This document shows, one piece after another, positions 1 through 12,820 of a stretch of DNA of 64,000 nt (its first letter is position 1; every line of letters begins with the position of its first letter). A program made the translations under genes and the position numbers. The notes beneath the pieces are model-generated. The model was not told the DNA's origin. It made no database searches and saw only the letters and a program-made list of their open reading frames with translations. The DNA comes from Phytophthora quininea (lineage: Eukaryota > Oomycota > Peronosporomycetes > Peronosporales > Peronosporaceae). The DNA lies in assembly GCA_011947345.1 (NCBI GenBank), contig JAAVTG010000023.1, positions 372,001 through 436,000 on the forward strand. The letters are read 5' to 3'.

Positions 1-3000
1 ATCTTGCGGAGCTTGCGTTGCTTCATGGACATCTTCTTGGTCACACGGCTAGCAATGTAACCGCAGCAGACCAAGAGGAAGAAGATCACGACCACCAAAC
101 CTGACAGAGCATACGTCAGCATGTCGTCACTGGACGTGATCAGTCTGCCAGGTCGCTCGAAGTACGCGTTGTACATCATGTTCAAGTACATGAGCACAGC
201 AATCATCAGGAAGCGAGTCTTCCGAACGCCAGTGATGAAGCGGCCACCACGAGTAGTGTGCTCCAAGTACTCGAGCTCATTTGACCACCATCCGAACCAG
301 CTATCAGCCGAGTCGTTCGTGGTCTTGAGCCAGTTCTGCCAGTCGTTGTAGTCTTCGATGATCTTATCCCAATCCAGACCACTCGGGTTGAAGAAGAACG
401 GCGCCCACATCCACGTAGCAGCAATGATCCAAAGCGAGAAGGACATGATACCATAGTTCTGGTTCGTAGGCTCAACACAACTCTGGTAGTGATCAGCATA
501 GCAGCGCGTCCGCCATTCGAGATCAGTAGGCTCCACGTTGTTGTAGTAGTCAGCATCAAGGCGCCACGAGCAGTTGCACCACGAGAACGTGCCGTACGAA
601 GCAAACATAAGCAGCAAGAAGAAGAGCTCCACTCCACGGTAAAAGTGGCTGAACGCGTAGAAGCGGAACAGCTCGGCGAACTTCTCGTGCTTGATCGTGA
701 AACCACGACCTGTAGCACGGTACCTAGCGCCACCATGGATCAACGTGCGGTCGAAGTAGTGCATACGAGTGCCCATCTGGAACGTAAAGAAGATCGGACC
801 AAGAGTCATGACGTTCCACAGCAAGTACGTGAAACCATGGCGGAAGCCCTGCTCCACACCAACCACGGCAATCACTGGGACCACCAGCAAGAAACCGAAC
901 TGGAAAGCCCACGAAGTGTTCAACGTACCAGCAATACCCAAGCCACCCTTCTCAAGGAAGTAGCTGTCCATGCCACTCAGAGCCATGTAAACCTTGCCGT
1001 AAATGAAGAAATACACACCCACAACTGTCATCGTCTGCGTGAAGTACCAACCCAAGTTACCGTAGAACCACGAGTTCAGACGGAAGAAGTCGAGTCGAGA
1101 CGCCATGCGCATCGCATCACGAGAGATGACAGCTTCACCAGCACCAGACGACAGCTTGGCTTCAAACAGAGCTAGCTGCTGCATACCCACATCACGACCC
1201 TTGCCCACTTGGATGAACTCTTCATGGGAAGTACGTCCACCGCGAAGAGTGCTGTTGAAACCAGCGAAAATATCTTCTGAAAGATTGATACCCTTGGAGG
1301 CCTTCGCGGTACCACCACAGCTCATTGCAAACAGCTTGTCGAAAATATCGGGGTGACCATAGTGCTGGCGAACGTGGAAGAGAGCAAGCATACGCTGGCC
1401 CAGCGACACGAACGACAATTCCTGAATCGACATGAAGCTGGCAAGGTTAGACACACCGCCAGTAAACACGTGCTCGCGGAAACCGATAATCGTCAGCGGA
1501 CGCTTCTCAGTGCCGGAATCCATCGTCGACAGCAGGTTGGGCATCTTGAGGCACTCCTCGAGGTAGCCGTCCTGGTTCATATCGATACACTGCAGCAGTT
1601 CACCGCGCGAGAAGATGATGGCGTGGTTCTGGTTCTCTGGCTTACCTTCACCGATAATCGGGTTGCCTGGCAGTTCAACTCGATACACTTCCACGATCTT
1701 TTCATCCACGGCACGAACAAGCACAGAGAAAAACTTGGGCGGGCCGTCTTTGACCTTCTTGGGTCCGTCCACGTAAGCAACACGGAGGTTCGGGTGCTTC
1801 CGCAGCAAAAATCGATGTCTTGAGCTTGCTGCTTCTGCTCATCCTTTTGCTTGCCGTAAATCTGGCATGTGCACACGTAGTTAAACTTCAGCGACACCAT
1901 CTCGTTCAGTTTGCAGCACTTGTTGCATGTGCACGTGACTTGGTGCATCGGTTCGTTCTCGCCAATCTCCAACCAGTGCAGGAAACGGATAGCTTCTTCG
2001 TTGTACATCATACCACGGACCGTACGAGACAGCGTCTGGCCGCGGTAGCTTGCCCACAGCTGAACTTCTTCGGGGTTCTTCTTCAGAGCCTCGTTCATAT
2101 CTTTTGCCTGAATACGCTCCAACAAGTTCTCCCACTCGAACGGGTAGATAGTCTGCAGATAGTACAACAGTTTGATGCAGTCGTCATTCTGCGCTGTCAG
2201 ATCCTTGATGGAGTACATCACGATTTCGTTGTAGTACGGAGTTGAGACAGTCAGTGACCGAATCTTTCGAATAGGCTTAGCTTCAGGCATGTCCATGAAG
2301 AGAGAGTTGGCGAAGAATCGCAGGCGTCGACGACCTTCTTCCGAACGAGGCTCAGCGTCAAAGTTATCAACCGTGAGCAGTTGGTAAGCTCGGGAGACAA
2401 TGTCCAAAGCAGCCTCGTCGTTCACAATCTTCTGCAACTGAAGACTGGCATAGTGTTGCGAGTCGCCAGGGAAGAAGAATGAGTTCGGCTTGAGAGGTGT
2501 ATCGTTCAGAATCTGAACCAGGTTCTCCTGCTTTCCAAGCACCATCTTGAGGCAGTTGATCACAGACTCGACAGAGTCAATGACTTTGTACAATGCGCGC
2601 TGGAACTTGATGCTCGTTTCCGTGGACTTCTTCGGGACCTCAAGAATCGATTTCATCAGCTCCGCGCAAGCAGCACGGCACAGATACAGATTGTCGAGCT
2701 TGAGTCCCTTGAGGATCTGCTGGTGCGATGCCATTTCCTCAATGAAGTTGTAGCAGTCGTCCAGCTCTTTGTGTTCTTCTCCCAGCAAGATACGAAGGAC
2801 TTGCGAAGAGAACTTGTACGATCCCATAATGGACTCGATACGAAGATCATCCTTCGTCAGACGTTCACGCATCGTCATCTCGATCTTTTGCAGCGTCTTG
2901 TCCTTCTTCTTCTTGTCGGTCTTCAGCTTTCGTACAGCGCAGAGCACTCAAGTACGATATCGATCGACTCGTCCAGCTTTCCAGCCGTCAAGAAAGCCGG

Positions 3001-5729
3001 CGGATACAGCTTGCGATCAACAGTATCCTTGGAGTCAATCAAGTAGCTCAGAACGTTCAACTCGCGGTCGCTGATGACATCAGCTTCGCGCAGACTGGTA
3101 AGGCATCGGTTCCAGGCCATAGCAAACGGAATAGTCCGCTCAAATTCCGCTCCAGACACACCCGTGATGGATCCAATGTTTGAAGAACGGCTAGAGTTAG
3201 AGGACTGGTCCTCGTCCGTGCCATTTGGAGTCTTCAACTCGTTGTAAACATCGTCGTCGCGCTGTTCAAGCAGACTGGAGTACTTCTGCGTCTTGACCGT
3301 CAACGGTTTCGCTCCCTGAGACATTGAAATGCGCTCAAAGCGACGCAGGGGCATTGCGACCTCATCGGTGTTGTTCTTCTTTCCCTTTTTCTTCTTCTTG
3401 TTCTTCTTGGCCTTCTCCTCAACGATGTTCGGAACCAACTTGCGGTTAAACACGCCCGGAATGGACTTAAACGTCAGTCGAAGAATGCGGAACGATCGCA
3501 GCTCACCAATCTTGAGGTTGAAACCCGCAAACGAACCGTAGATGACAGACAAGATCGAGTAGAAGATCTGGGCATCGTACAGGAACACCATCCAGGCTGG
3601 GATCCACAGGAACATAATGTACGCAACGTTGTGGTACGAGAACTGCAGCATGAAGTGCGAATACTTCAGGTAATCAGTAGAGTTCGCAGACCATACAAAC
3701 AGCGTCGTTTCCACCAAAGCTTTCACCACGAACTGGTAATCGAAACACAGCTTGATCATGTACAGGGCGATCCAAAAGCATGTGTATCGGCAGTAGGTCT
3801 TCATGGGTACCGGCAAAGAGCGACCCACAAAACCCATACCGATACCAGAAAAGAATCGGTTCTGCAGTTCGCACACGCAAACCAAACCAATCATAGCTGC
3901 GCCGCCAAGAAGAGCCATGGGTCCCTTGTCGCTACGACTGAAGTTGATCAGCCCTGTGAGGAGCGTCACAATACGCGTAGGATCAGAGATTAAACTGTTG
4001 ATGTCGATCTGGCAGCTGCCACAGTTCAGCAGACCGTCGCCTTCGTCATCCAGAATGCTCACGACCTGTTTCTTCCAAGCCGGCACACAAGTGCTCTGAT
4101 CGTATTGCACACTAGCAACCGATCCAGCAGTCGATACTTCGTCGGCATCGCCGGTTTGGCTGAAGCAGTTGTCAATAAGGTCGTGGTAGCACTTGCACCG
4201 ACCAACAGTCTTCTCGACACACTTGGTGAACGGGACGATCTCCAGCAACTCCTTGAAGTCTTGGGGAAGGGTTCCAAATGTGTCACTTGCTGAAGTGTAG
4301 TATTCGATGCCCAAGCACGTCGCTAACTTGGCTTTCAGACATTGAGAACCAGCACCGCTGCTTGTGCTAATGTCGTCTGAGAGCGAATCGTCGGTATTTT
4401 GAACAGACGAACTATCCGTCGACGCCGCATACTTTTTGCCCAGAATCTCGAGGGCACTCGAACCCGCCGGCTGAACATCTTGGCCGTACATAATTGTCGA
4501 GTCGGGACAGAAGAGCACCATATCAATAGCGAAGCCCAACGTAGCCAAGAACAGCGCGCAGTTCATAAAGAAAATGCGCCGGAACGAAATGATGGCGCGA
4601 AACCAACTTCTCGTTTCACCGAAGGTTTTCTTGACAATTTTTGGGCGCCCCTTCTTGTCGTAGTTGGCAAACGCCTCGCCAATGTTGTTGTAGTCGTACT
4701 TGAGCGACTTCTTGGTCCAGAAGAACTCGTTAAAGTCATCGTAGTTCCGGATCTCCTTGTGAGGTGCACGAGCCCCTTGCTCGTCTTCTTGTCCGCATCG
4801 CGGCGCAGCTCCGCGTACATGGGGCGGATCGTGTTGGCCAGGAACGTTCCAGGCTCGACATTGCCGCCGCTGTTCACCTTCGGCAGCATCGTGTGCAGCA
4901 AGAAGCACAAGCACTCCGGCATCTGTCGGAAGTTGGCTGCCTCGCCCCAGATAAGGAAGAACAGGCAAATGTCGACCAGCGGGTCGCTCGAGAAAGCAGG
5001 CTTCTTGGACACAAACTTGCACCACTTCTTGTAGTTGGCGAAGACGCGACTGTGCAGACGCGTAACTCCCTTGTTAGCCAGGTCCATCTCCAGCTGTGGG
5101 TCTCGCTGACGCAAGTAGTCGTCAATGACCTCAGTGTCGTCCTTCTTTTCTTTTTCTTCTTCTTGCCATCGTCCTGTCCACTCTGCTCCTTGAAATTCGT
5201 GAGCAGCAGCAGCAAGTGCTCCTTCTGATTCAGCGCACTGCTGTCCTGGAACCCAAACGTGCGCTTAAGCGCCTCCATGATGTCGCCCAACTGGTTCGAG
5301 TTGTTGAGCAGCTGCAGCACGGGCGCGTAGATCTCCGGCAGGCGCTCCAACTGCAGGATGTTGTGCTTGGTCAGGTTGCCGCGCTTGGAGCCGCCGCCGC
5401 CGCCCATGCTCTTGGCGCGCTGGCTCTTGATCATTTTGACGTAGCGCATCATCTTGTTGTTAAGACGGTCGGCCGCGTCCTTCTCGTCCGCCGAGCGGTA
5501 GCGGATGCTCAGCGCCTGCTCCATGATGTCCACGGCGCGCTGCAGCTTGCGCTCGGCCTCGGCCACGTTGGGCGGGCTGGCGTTCTGCAGCGCCACGCCG
5601 GCGTTCACGAGGCCCATGGCCTCGTCGCACATCTGGCGCTGCATCTCCAGCGCCTCCGTCATGATGCCCACGGAGCTGCCTTCGCGCTCGCTGCCGTTGC
5701 CGCCGCCGCCGCCATGTCCGCGGCGATTC
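1..5729 (-). CDS. 1,3-beta-glucan (callose) synthase, GT48, copy 1 (C-terminus outside window)
   Basis: Plasma-membrane synthase expected to polymerise UDP-glucose into 1,3-beta-glucan, the main oomycete wall polymer. From the N-terminus: a Gly-rich start, a helical MIT-like segment (about residues 20-100), an FKS1_dom1-type region with the motif LFFLIWGEAANFRQMPECL (about 4900-4980), a multi-membrane block, then the large cytoplasmic GT48 domain carrying the family hallmarks NQNHAIIFSRGE, GFREHVFTGGVS and GKGRDVG (about 1190-1650), and further membrane segments up to base 1. I chose the ATG at 5729; the longer frame to 5740 opens with GTG. The frame breaks at four sites that each need an extra base: about 1807-1811, 2928-2930, 4773-4776 and an A/G-rich stretch near 5140-5165. 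Because the intact paralogue next door reads through each site (and has its own, different breaks), I read these as sequence errors. It lies head-to-tail with copy 2. The family call is very secure; the terminal end is missing. Confidence 0.93.
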
Positions 5730-5740
5730 ATCACGGACAC

Positions 5741-6658
5741 TTACGAGGGGGTGGGGAAGAAGCCGAACGTGCGAAAGCCCAGCGACTTAGTGACTGAGGT
5801 TGTCCCGGAGGCCGAGGAGGATTCCGCACGAGCGCCTTGCTGGGGATAAGGGGGAAATGGCACGAGCGGGAAAAACTGGATGTTTTTGTCGTCTTTCCGC
5901 GAAACGGCCGAGAGGTTCAGCTTGGGTAAAATGAAACCGGGAGCCGAAGCGGCGCAGAGCCCTACCCCTCGCCATACGGATTGGCTGAAATTGCGTCTTA
6001 TAAAGGGTACGCCATCGCCCAGCTGGATCGGCAGATGGGAGTCGAGTGAAAGGCGCTGCGCGCCGCGGATCGAGTGTCCCAAGTGCCGTGCGTGGCGGCC
6101 CCACGGCACCAGCGCGCCATGCGGGCGACCGAGGAGCAGACGGAGTTCGACAGCCCCCGTTCAGCGCTGTGGTGGTATCCACTTGTCGTCTTGGAGGATG
6201 ACAGCCCCACAAGTCCGAATTTTTCGGACCACGAGTTTACGCCAAGGTTACACCAAGTTCGAGTCAGATGGGTACACTGAAGTGTGGCGCTCCTCTACTG
6301 CTCGCCGCACCATGTTCCGACCTGAACCAGGCAAGGTGATCCGCTCGCGGCGTCGACCACACCCCGCCTCACCTTGGACTACACGAACGAGACGGACGGA
6401 ACGCTTGCTCTGCATGGTCCACATGTATTTTCTTGCTATTTACCGTGCGATGTACACGAAAGAACGCGCTGGAGCTGAGAGCTGCTGGCTGCCACACGCC
6501 AGGAGGTCAAAAGAGTGCGGGCCATTCCCAAACGTGCACAGTGACCCCGAGCGCTTCCGCCCGCATCCTCCCCGTCTTCCAGCGCTTTCCTTCGCCGCGA
6601 TCTAAAACCCCAAGCAGCAAAAAGATCACGGCAAGATGTGATGATGATTTGCATGCTT
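5741..6658. other. Intergenic region between the two glucan synthase genes
   Basis: About 900 bases separate the stop of copy 2 (6659) from the start of copy 1. An open frame on the plus strand at 5880-6605 has no recognisable domain and biased composition, so I do not call it. On the minus strand near 5843-5862 the sequence resembles an oomycete initiator (a CCATTTCCCC core), about 110 bases before the copy 1 ATG. I see nothing else I can support. Confidence 0.4.
5843..5862 (-). promoter_or_regulatory. Possible oomycete initiator (Inr) of glucan synthase copy 1
   Basis: On the minus strand this reads GTGCCATTTCCCCCTTATCC, similar to the pyrimidine-rich CATT core of oomycete Inr elements. 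It lies about 115 bases before the chosen ATG. The match is by eye only. Confidence 0.35.
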
Positions 6659-9600
6659 CTAGTCACTGCGCTTCTTCTTCTTGGCCACGCGCTTGATCTT
6701 GACGACCTTGCTCGTGGACGACGCCGCCTCGTTCGCAAACAGCTTGGACACCTCCAGCCCGGACGTGAACGCGTTGTTGAACATGACGCGCTGCTGGAAC
6801 ATCGACAGGAACGGGAGGAACATGGCGATGAACAGCACGGGCCCCAGGATGATCCAGCCCACCCAGCGGTCGTATGAGCGCGCCATGGCGCGCACCACCA
6901 CGTGACTCGTCTGGTTGCGGTAGACGCAGAGCTGCAGGAACCAGTACGCGGCGATCAGGATGATGATCGCGATCTCCATCAGGTTGATAAAGGAGATGAC
7001 CAGCAGACTGCACATCGCCAGCAGCATGACGCAGCACGAGAGGACAAACTTCATCTTGCGCAGCTTCTTCTGCTTGAACGTCATTTTCTTCTTGACGCGG
7101 CTGGCGATGTAGCCGCAGCACAGCAGCAGCGCCACGATGATGAACATGAGTCCGGACAGCGCGTACGAGATCATGGAGCCCTTCTCGATCTCGAGGTCCT
7201 GATCCTCATAGTACGTCTTGTACGCCAGCTGGAGATACATGCCGTAGGCCACGAAGAAGAAGCGCATTTTGCGGATCATCGACACGATGCGCGCGCCCTT
7301 CGTCGAGTGCTCCAGGTACTCCACCTCGTTCGACCACCAGCCCGACCAACTAGCGGCCGAGTCGTTCGTGGTCTTGAGCCAATTCTGCCAGTCGTTGTAG
7401 TCGTCGATCAGCTTGTCCCAGTCGAAGCCGCTCGGGTTGAAGAAGAACGGCGCCCACAGCCACGTCGCCGCGATGATCCACAGCGAGTACGACATGACGC
7501 CGTAGTTCTGGTTGGTGGGCTCAACGCACGTCTGGTAGTAGTTGGCGTAGCAGCGCGTGATCCAGTCGTTGTCAGAAGGCTTGTAGTAGTTGTAGAACTC
7601 GGCGTCCTGCGTCCACGAGCAGTTGCACCACGAGAACGTGCCGTACGCGCGGAACAAGATCAGCAGGAAGACAATCTCCACAGCTCGGTAAAAGTGGCTG
7701 AACGCGTAGAAGCGATACAGCTCGGCGAACTTCTCGTGCTTGATCGTGAAACCACGACCCGTAGCACGGTACTTGGCACCACCGTGGATCAGCGTGCGGT
7801 CGAAGTAGTGCATACGAGTGCCCATCTGGAACGTGAAGAATAGCGGGCCAAGTGTCAACACATTCCACAACAAGTAGGTGACACCATGGCGGAAGCCCTG
7901 CTCCACACCAACCACTGCAACAACAGGAACCACCAGCAAGAAACCGAACTGGAAAGCCCACGAAGTGTTCAATGTGCCTCCGATACCCAGGCCACCCTTC
8001 TCCAGGAAGTAGCTGTCCATGCCGCTCAGAGCCATGTAAACCTTGCCGTAAATGAAGAAATACACACCCACAACTGTCATCGTCTGCGTGAAGTACCAAC
8101 CCAAGTTACCGTAGAACCACGAGTGCAGACGGAAGAAGTCGAGGCGAGACGCCATGCGCATCGCATCACGAGAAATCACACACTCGCCGGCGCCAGACGA
8201 CAGTTTGGCCTCGAACAGAGCTAGCTGCTGCATACCCACATCACGACCCTTGCCCACTTGGATGAATTCCTCGTGTGAAACACGGCCACCACGAAGCGTC
8301 GTGTTGAAACCAGCGAAAATATCTTCCGACAGGTTGATACCCTTGGAGGCCTTGGCAGTACCGCCACAGCCCATGGCGAAAATCTTGTCGAAAATATCAG
8401 GGTGACCATAGTGCTGACGGACGTGGCGGTGGGCAAGCATACGTTGGCCCAGCGACACGAACGACAATTCCTGAATCGACATGAAGCTGGCAAGGTTAGA
8501 CACACCGCCAGTAAACACGTGCTCGCGGAAACCGATAATCGTCAGCGGACGCTTCTCAGTGCCGGAATCCATCGTCGACAGCAGGTTGGGCATCTTGAGG
8601 CACTCCTCGAGGTAGCCGTCCTGATTCATATCAATACACTGCAGCAGTTCACCGCGCGAGAAGATGATGGCGTGGTTCTGGTTCTCTGGCTTACCTTCAC
8701 CGATAATCGGGTTGCCGGGTAGTTCCACACGATACACTTCAGAAATGTTTTCGCCGTCCGCACGAACCAGCACAGAGAAGAATTTCGGGGGCCTTCCTTC
8801 ATTTTCTTCGGTCCATCGACATAAGCGACACGTAAAGTCGGGTGTTTGCGAAGAAGGTACTCAAGATCCGCTGCCTGCTGGCGTTGTTCATCCTTCTGCT
8901 TGCCGTAAATCTGGCACGTGCACACATAGTTGAATTTGAGGGCAACCATGTCATCTAAGCGCTTGCACTTGTTGCACGGGCAGCCAGGCTGGTGCATCAC
9001 TTCGTTCTCACAGATTTCCAGCCAGTGAAGGAATCGAATAGCGTCTTCGTTGTACATCATGCCGCGAGTCGTACGAGCGAGTGTCTGACCGCGGTAACTC
9101 GCCCACAGCTGTACTTCTTCGGGGTACTTCTTCAGCGCTTCCTCCATGTCCTTAGCCGTAAGCCGTTCCAGCAAGTTCTCCCACTCGAACGGGTAAATCG
9201 TCTTCAGGTAGTACAACAGCTTGATGCTGTCATCATTTTGGGCCGTCAAGTCCTTGATGGAGTACATCACAATTTCGTTATAGTACGGCGTTGAGACTGT
9301 CAGCGAACGAATCTTGCGAATCGGTTTGGCATCAGGCATATCCATAAACAGTGAGTTTGCGAAGAAACGTAGGCGACGGCGTCCTTCTTCCGAACGGGGT
9401 TCAGCATCGAAGTTATCAACCGTCAGCAGTTGGTAGGCGCGCGAAACGATATCCAATGCAGCTTCGGAGCTCACCAAACGCTGCAGCTGAACATTGGCAT
9501 ACTGCTGCGCATCTCCTGGGAAAAAGAATGAGCTCTGCTTCAACGGCGTGTCTGTCAGAATCTGCACCAAGTTCTCTTGCTTCACCAGGATTTTCTTCAT

Positions 9601-12600
9601 GCAGTTTAGCACAGTCTCCACGCAGTCGATGACGCGGTAAAGTGCTCGCTGGAACTTGATGCTGTTATCGGACGTGGTCTTAGGGACCTCAAGCAACGCT
9701 TTCATAAGTTCAGCACAAGCTGCGCGGCATTCGTGCAGACTTTTGAGGTTGAGACCCTTCAATATCGACTGTTGCGCAGCCATTTCCTCCATAAACTCAA
9801 AGCACTCGTTCAGGTCCTTGTGCTCGTCGCCAAGCAGATAACGAATAGCTTGCGATGTGAACTTGTATGAGCCGAGAATCGATTCGACACGCAGGTCATC
9901 CTTGGTAAGACGATCGCGCATGGTGTTTTCAATCTTCTGTAGGGCCTTCTCCTTTTTCTTCTTGTCGGAACTGAGCTTTTCGTACACAGCCGAGCAATCC
10001 ACGATAATGTCCAGAGATTCGTCCAACTTGCCAGCGGTTAAGAAGGCCGGAGGATACAGCTTTCGTTCTTCCGCATCCTTAGAGTCAATCAGGTAACTCA
10101 GTACGTTTAGCTCGCGGTCGCTAATCACGTCGGCTTCGCGAAGACTGCTCAGGCAACGATTCCACGCCATCGCGAAAGGAATTGTACGCTCGAAGTCAGC
10201 GCCGGAAACGCCAGTTACCGAGCCAAGCTGGGACTGTCGGCCGCTTGAACTAGCGTCATCCTTGTCATTTGGGGTCTTCACCTCGTTGTACGTGTTATCT
10301 CCGTGATTGTCCAAAAGGTTCGAGTACATCTGGGCCTTGACAGTCAAAGGTTTGATGCCGTCGGCCATTGACACTCGCTCAAAGTGACGCACAGGCATTT
10401 CCAAGTCCTCCTTCTCGCCCTTCTTGGGTTTCTTCTTTTCTTTTCTTGCCATCGGCAGCGCCATCCTGAATGTTCGGCACGATTTTCTTGTTGAACATGC
10501 GCGGAATGGACTTGAACGACAGCCGGAGCACACGGAAAGAGCGTAGCTCACCAATGCGAAGGTTGAAGCCGACGAATGAGCCGAAAACCACGTTCAAAAT
10601 GGCATAGAAGATTTGCGCGTCGTACATGAAGACGAAGAACGCGGGGATCCACAAGAACAGGATGTAGATAATGTTGTGGAATGTCATCTGGAGAATGAAG
10701 TGTGAATACGGAAGGTAGTCGTCCTCGTTCGCGTACCAAATGAATAATGTCGTCTCCACCAATGCCTTGATCATGTATTGGTAGTCAAATGTGAGTTTGC
10801 AGAGAAACAGGAAAAGCCAAAAGCACGTGTAGTGGCAGTACGCGCGGATAGGAACTGGTAAAGATCTTCCAACGTAACCCGATCCGACTCGAGAGGTGAT
10901 CTTGTTCAAGAACTCGCAAGCAATCACAAGGGCGAGACAGCCACCGCCGCCAACCATTGCAAGACCGCCCATATCTGTTCGATCCTTACTGTCAATCTGA
11001 TCAGCAGTCAACGGCGTGCCGCTTCCAAACGTCAGCAAACCACTGAACAGGTCGCCAATCTTGCCATTAGTGATCAATGCCTTGATGTCCAATTGACAAA
11101 TTTCGCAGTTCAGCTTGCCCGGACCAGTGTCCTTGATGATGGATTCAACGGCCGTCCGCCAGTTCACGACACATTTACTCTGGTCATATTCGCTCGACGA
11201 CGAGTACGTAAGTTCGGTTTCAGTGACCTTGGTGGTGGAACCTGTTTCCTTGAAACAGGTGTCAAGCAAGTCCAAATAGCATCCACAGCGACCCGTGGTC
11301 TTTTCCACGCAGTCGGTGAAAGGCACAACATCCAGCAATGCCTTGAAATCAATCGGGATGTTTTCGAAAATGCCGGTCGTGTACGTCATTCCGAGACAGG
11401 TAGCCAACATTTGGTGGTTGCACGTAGCTGCTCCGGAGCCAGAGGTAGATGCATCTCCCGACCCATCTCCAGAACCGTAGGCTGTCGTATCGGATGCAGT
11501 CATGTTCTTGCCGAAGACCGTAAAACCACGCGAGTTTCCGTTGCTCAGGTCTGCACCATACAAGATCGGTGTGTCGGGGCAGTACATGACCATGTTGAGC
11601 GCAAATCCACACGTGGCCAGGAACAGAGCGCAGTTGAAGCAGAAAATACGGCGGAAAGACATCAGTGCGCGGAACCACGTGCGCTTCTCCACAAAACTCT
11701 TCTTGATGACCTTGGGGCGGCCCTTCTTGTCCACCTCGCCAAATGCCTCGCCAATGCTGGTTACGTTGTATTTCAAGCACTTTTTGCTCCAGAAGAACTC
11801 GTTGAAGTCGTCGTAGTTGCGAATCTCAGCATGGGGGCACGCGCGCCCTGAGCAGTCTTCTTGTCACCATCCTTCTTGACTTCCAGGTACATCGGCCGAA
11901 TGACTTCCTCGAGGAAGTCGCCAGGCTGCTTGTCACCACCGCGAGACGACGCCTGGGGAAGCGAAATGTGGAACAGGAAGCAGAGGCACTCGGGTATCTG
12001 ACGGAAGTTACCCGCCTCACCCCAGATCAGAAAGAAGAGCACAATGTCCAAAAGCGGGTCGCTCGTGAACGCGGGCTTCGTGGAGACGTACTTGCACCAC
12101 TTGGTGTAGTTGCTGAACAGTCGGCCGTGAAAGCGTTTGATGCCCTTGTTGGCCATGTCGAGCTCCTGCTGCTGGTCGAGCTGGTGGTGGCCCTCTTCTC
12201 CATTCTGGTTGGGCTCTTCCTCCTGCAGCTTAAAGTTGGTCAGCATCAGCAGCACGTGCTCCTTCTGGTTGGTCACATTGCCCTCCTGGAAGCCGAACGT
12301 GCCCTTGAGACTCTCGAAGATATCTCCGACCGCGGACGAGCTGCCAAGTTACAACATGACAACGCGTTAGAAAAAATCAGGAGCTCCCCTCGATAGCAAC
12401 CAAAGCAGAGGAAACTCACTTGGTCATGAGCTCCAGCACCGCGTTGTACGTGGACGGCAGCGCGTCCATGGGCAGGATGTTGTACTTGGTGTTGTGGCCG
12501 CGTCCCGTGGCGCCGCCGCCGGTGCCCTTCTCGCGCTGGCTGCGGATCATCTTGACGTAGCGGTTCATCTTGTTGTTGAGGCGCTGGCTGGCGTCGCGCT

Positions 12601-12820
12601 CCTCCTGCGTGGGGTACTCGATGGCCAGCGCCTGCTCCATGAGCGTCACGCGCGAGAGCTTGGCGTCGGCGCCGGCCGTGTCGGGCGGGGACGCGTTCTG
12701 CATGGCCACGCCGGCGTTCACGAGCTCCATGGCCTCATCGCAGAGCTTCTTCTGCTGGCGCAGCGGCTTGCTGTACTGCATGGCGTCATCGCTCTCGCCG
12801 TCGCTGCCGGATCGCGGCAT
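6659..12820 (-). CDS. 1,3-beta-glucan (callose) synthase, GT48, copy 2 (complete)
   Basis: Second, full-length GT48 synthase, paralogous along its whole length to copy 1. Exon 1 (12420-12820) encodes an acidic start and an MIT-like helical segment; a 79-nt GT-AG intron (12341-12419) follows, absent from copy 1 at the matching position. Then come the FKS1_dom1 motif LFFLIWGEAGNFRQIPECL (about 11990-12060), a Cys-containing extracellular-type loop (11100-11500), the GT48 catalytic core with NQNHAIIFSRGE and GKGRDVG (8230-8700), and a terminal membrane block ending in a Lys/Arg-rich tail (6659-6720). Apparent single-base losses lie at 8787-8791 (G run), near 10436-10447 (A/T-rich) and at 11833-11837 (G run). 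Start: ATG at 12820, the first in-frame Met that precedes the MIT-like segment closely. Nucleotide identity with copy 1 is patchy and in places complete, suggesting gene conversion. Likely a wall-synthesis isoform. Confidence 0.94.
12341..12419 (-). other. Intron specific to glucan synthase copy 2
   Basis: On the minus strand exon 1 ends in CTCATGACCAA, followed by GTGAGT; the intron ends in TTGGCAG and splicing (phase 2) restores a sequence aligning with the uninterrupted paralogue. Length 79 nt. Confidence 0.85.

Noticed and set aside
1353..2245. Long plus-strand frames across the glucan synthases (also 6902-7843, 8402-8722)
   Set aside because: Antisense to strongly conserved GT48 sequence; the same shadow frames recur in both paralogues because the coding strand is conserved.
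5880..6605. 241-codon plus-strand open frame between the glucan synthases
   Set aside because: Low-complexity, Arg/Pro-rich translation with no domain, within the expected promoter and 3' region of real genes.
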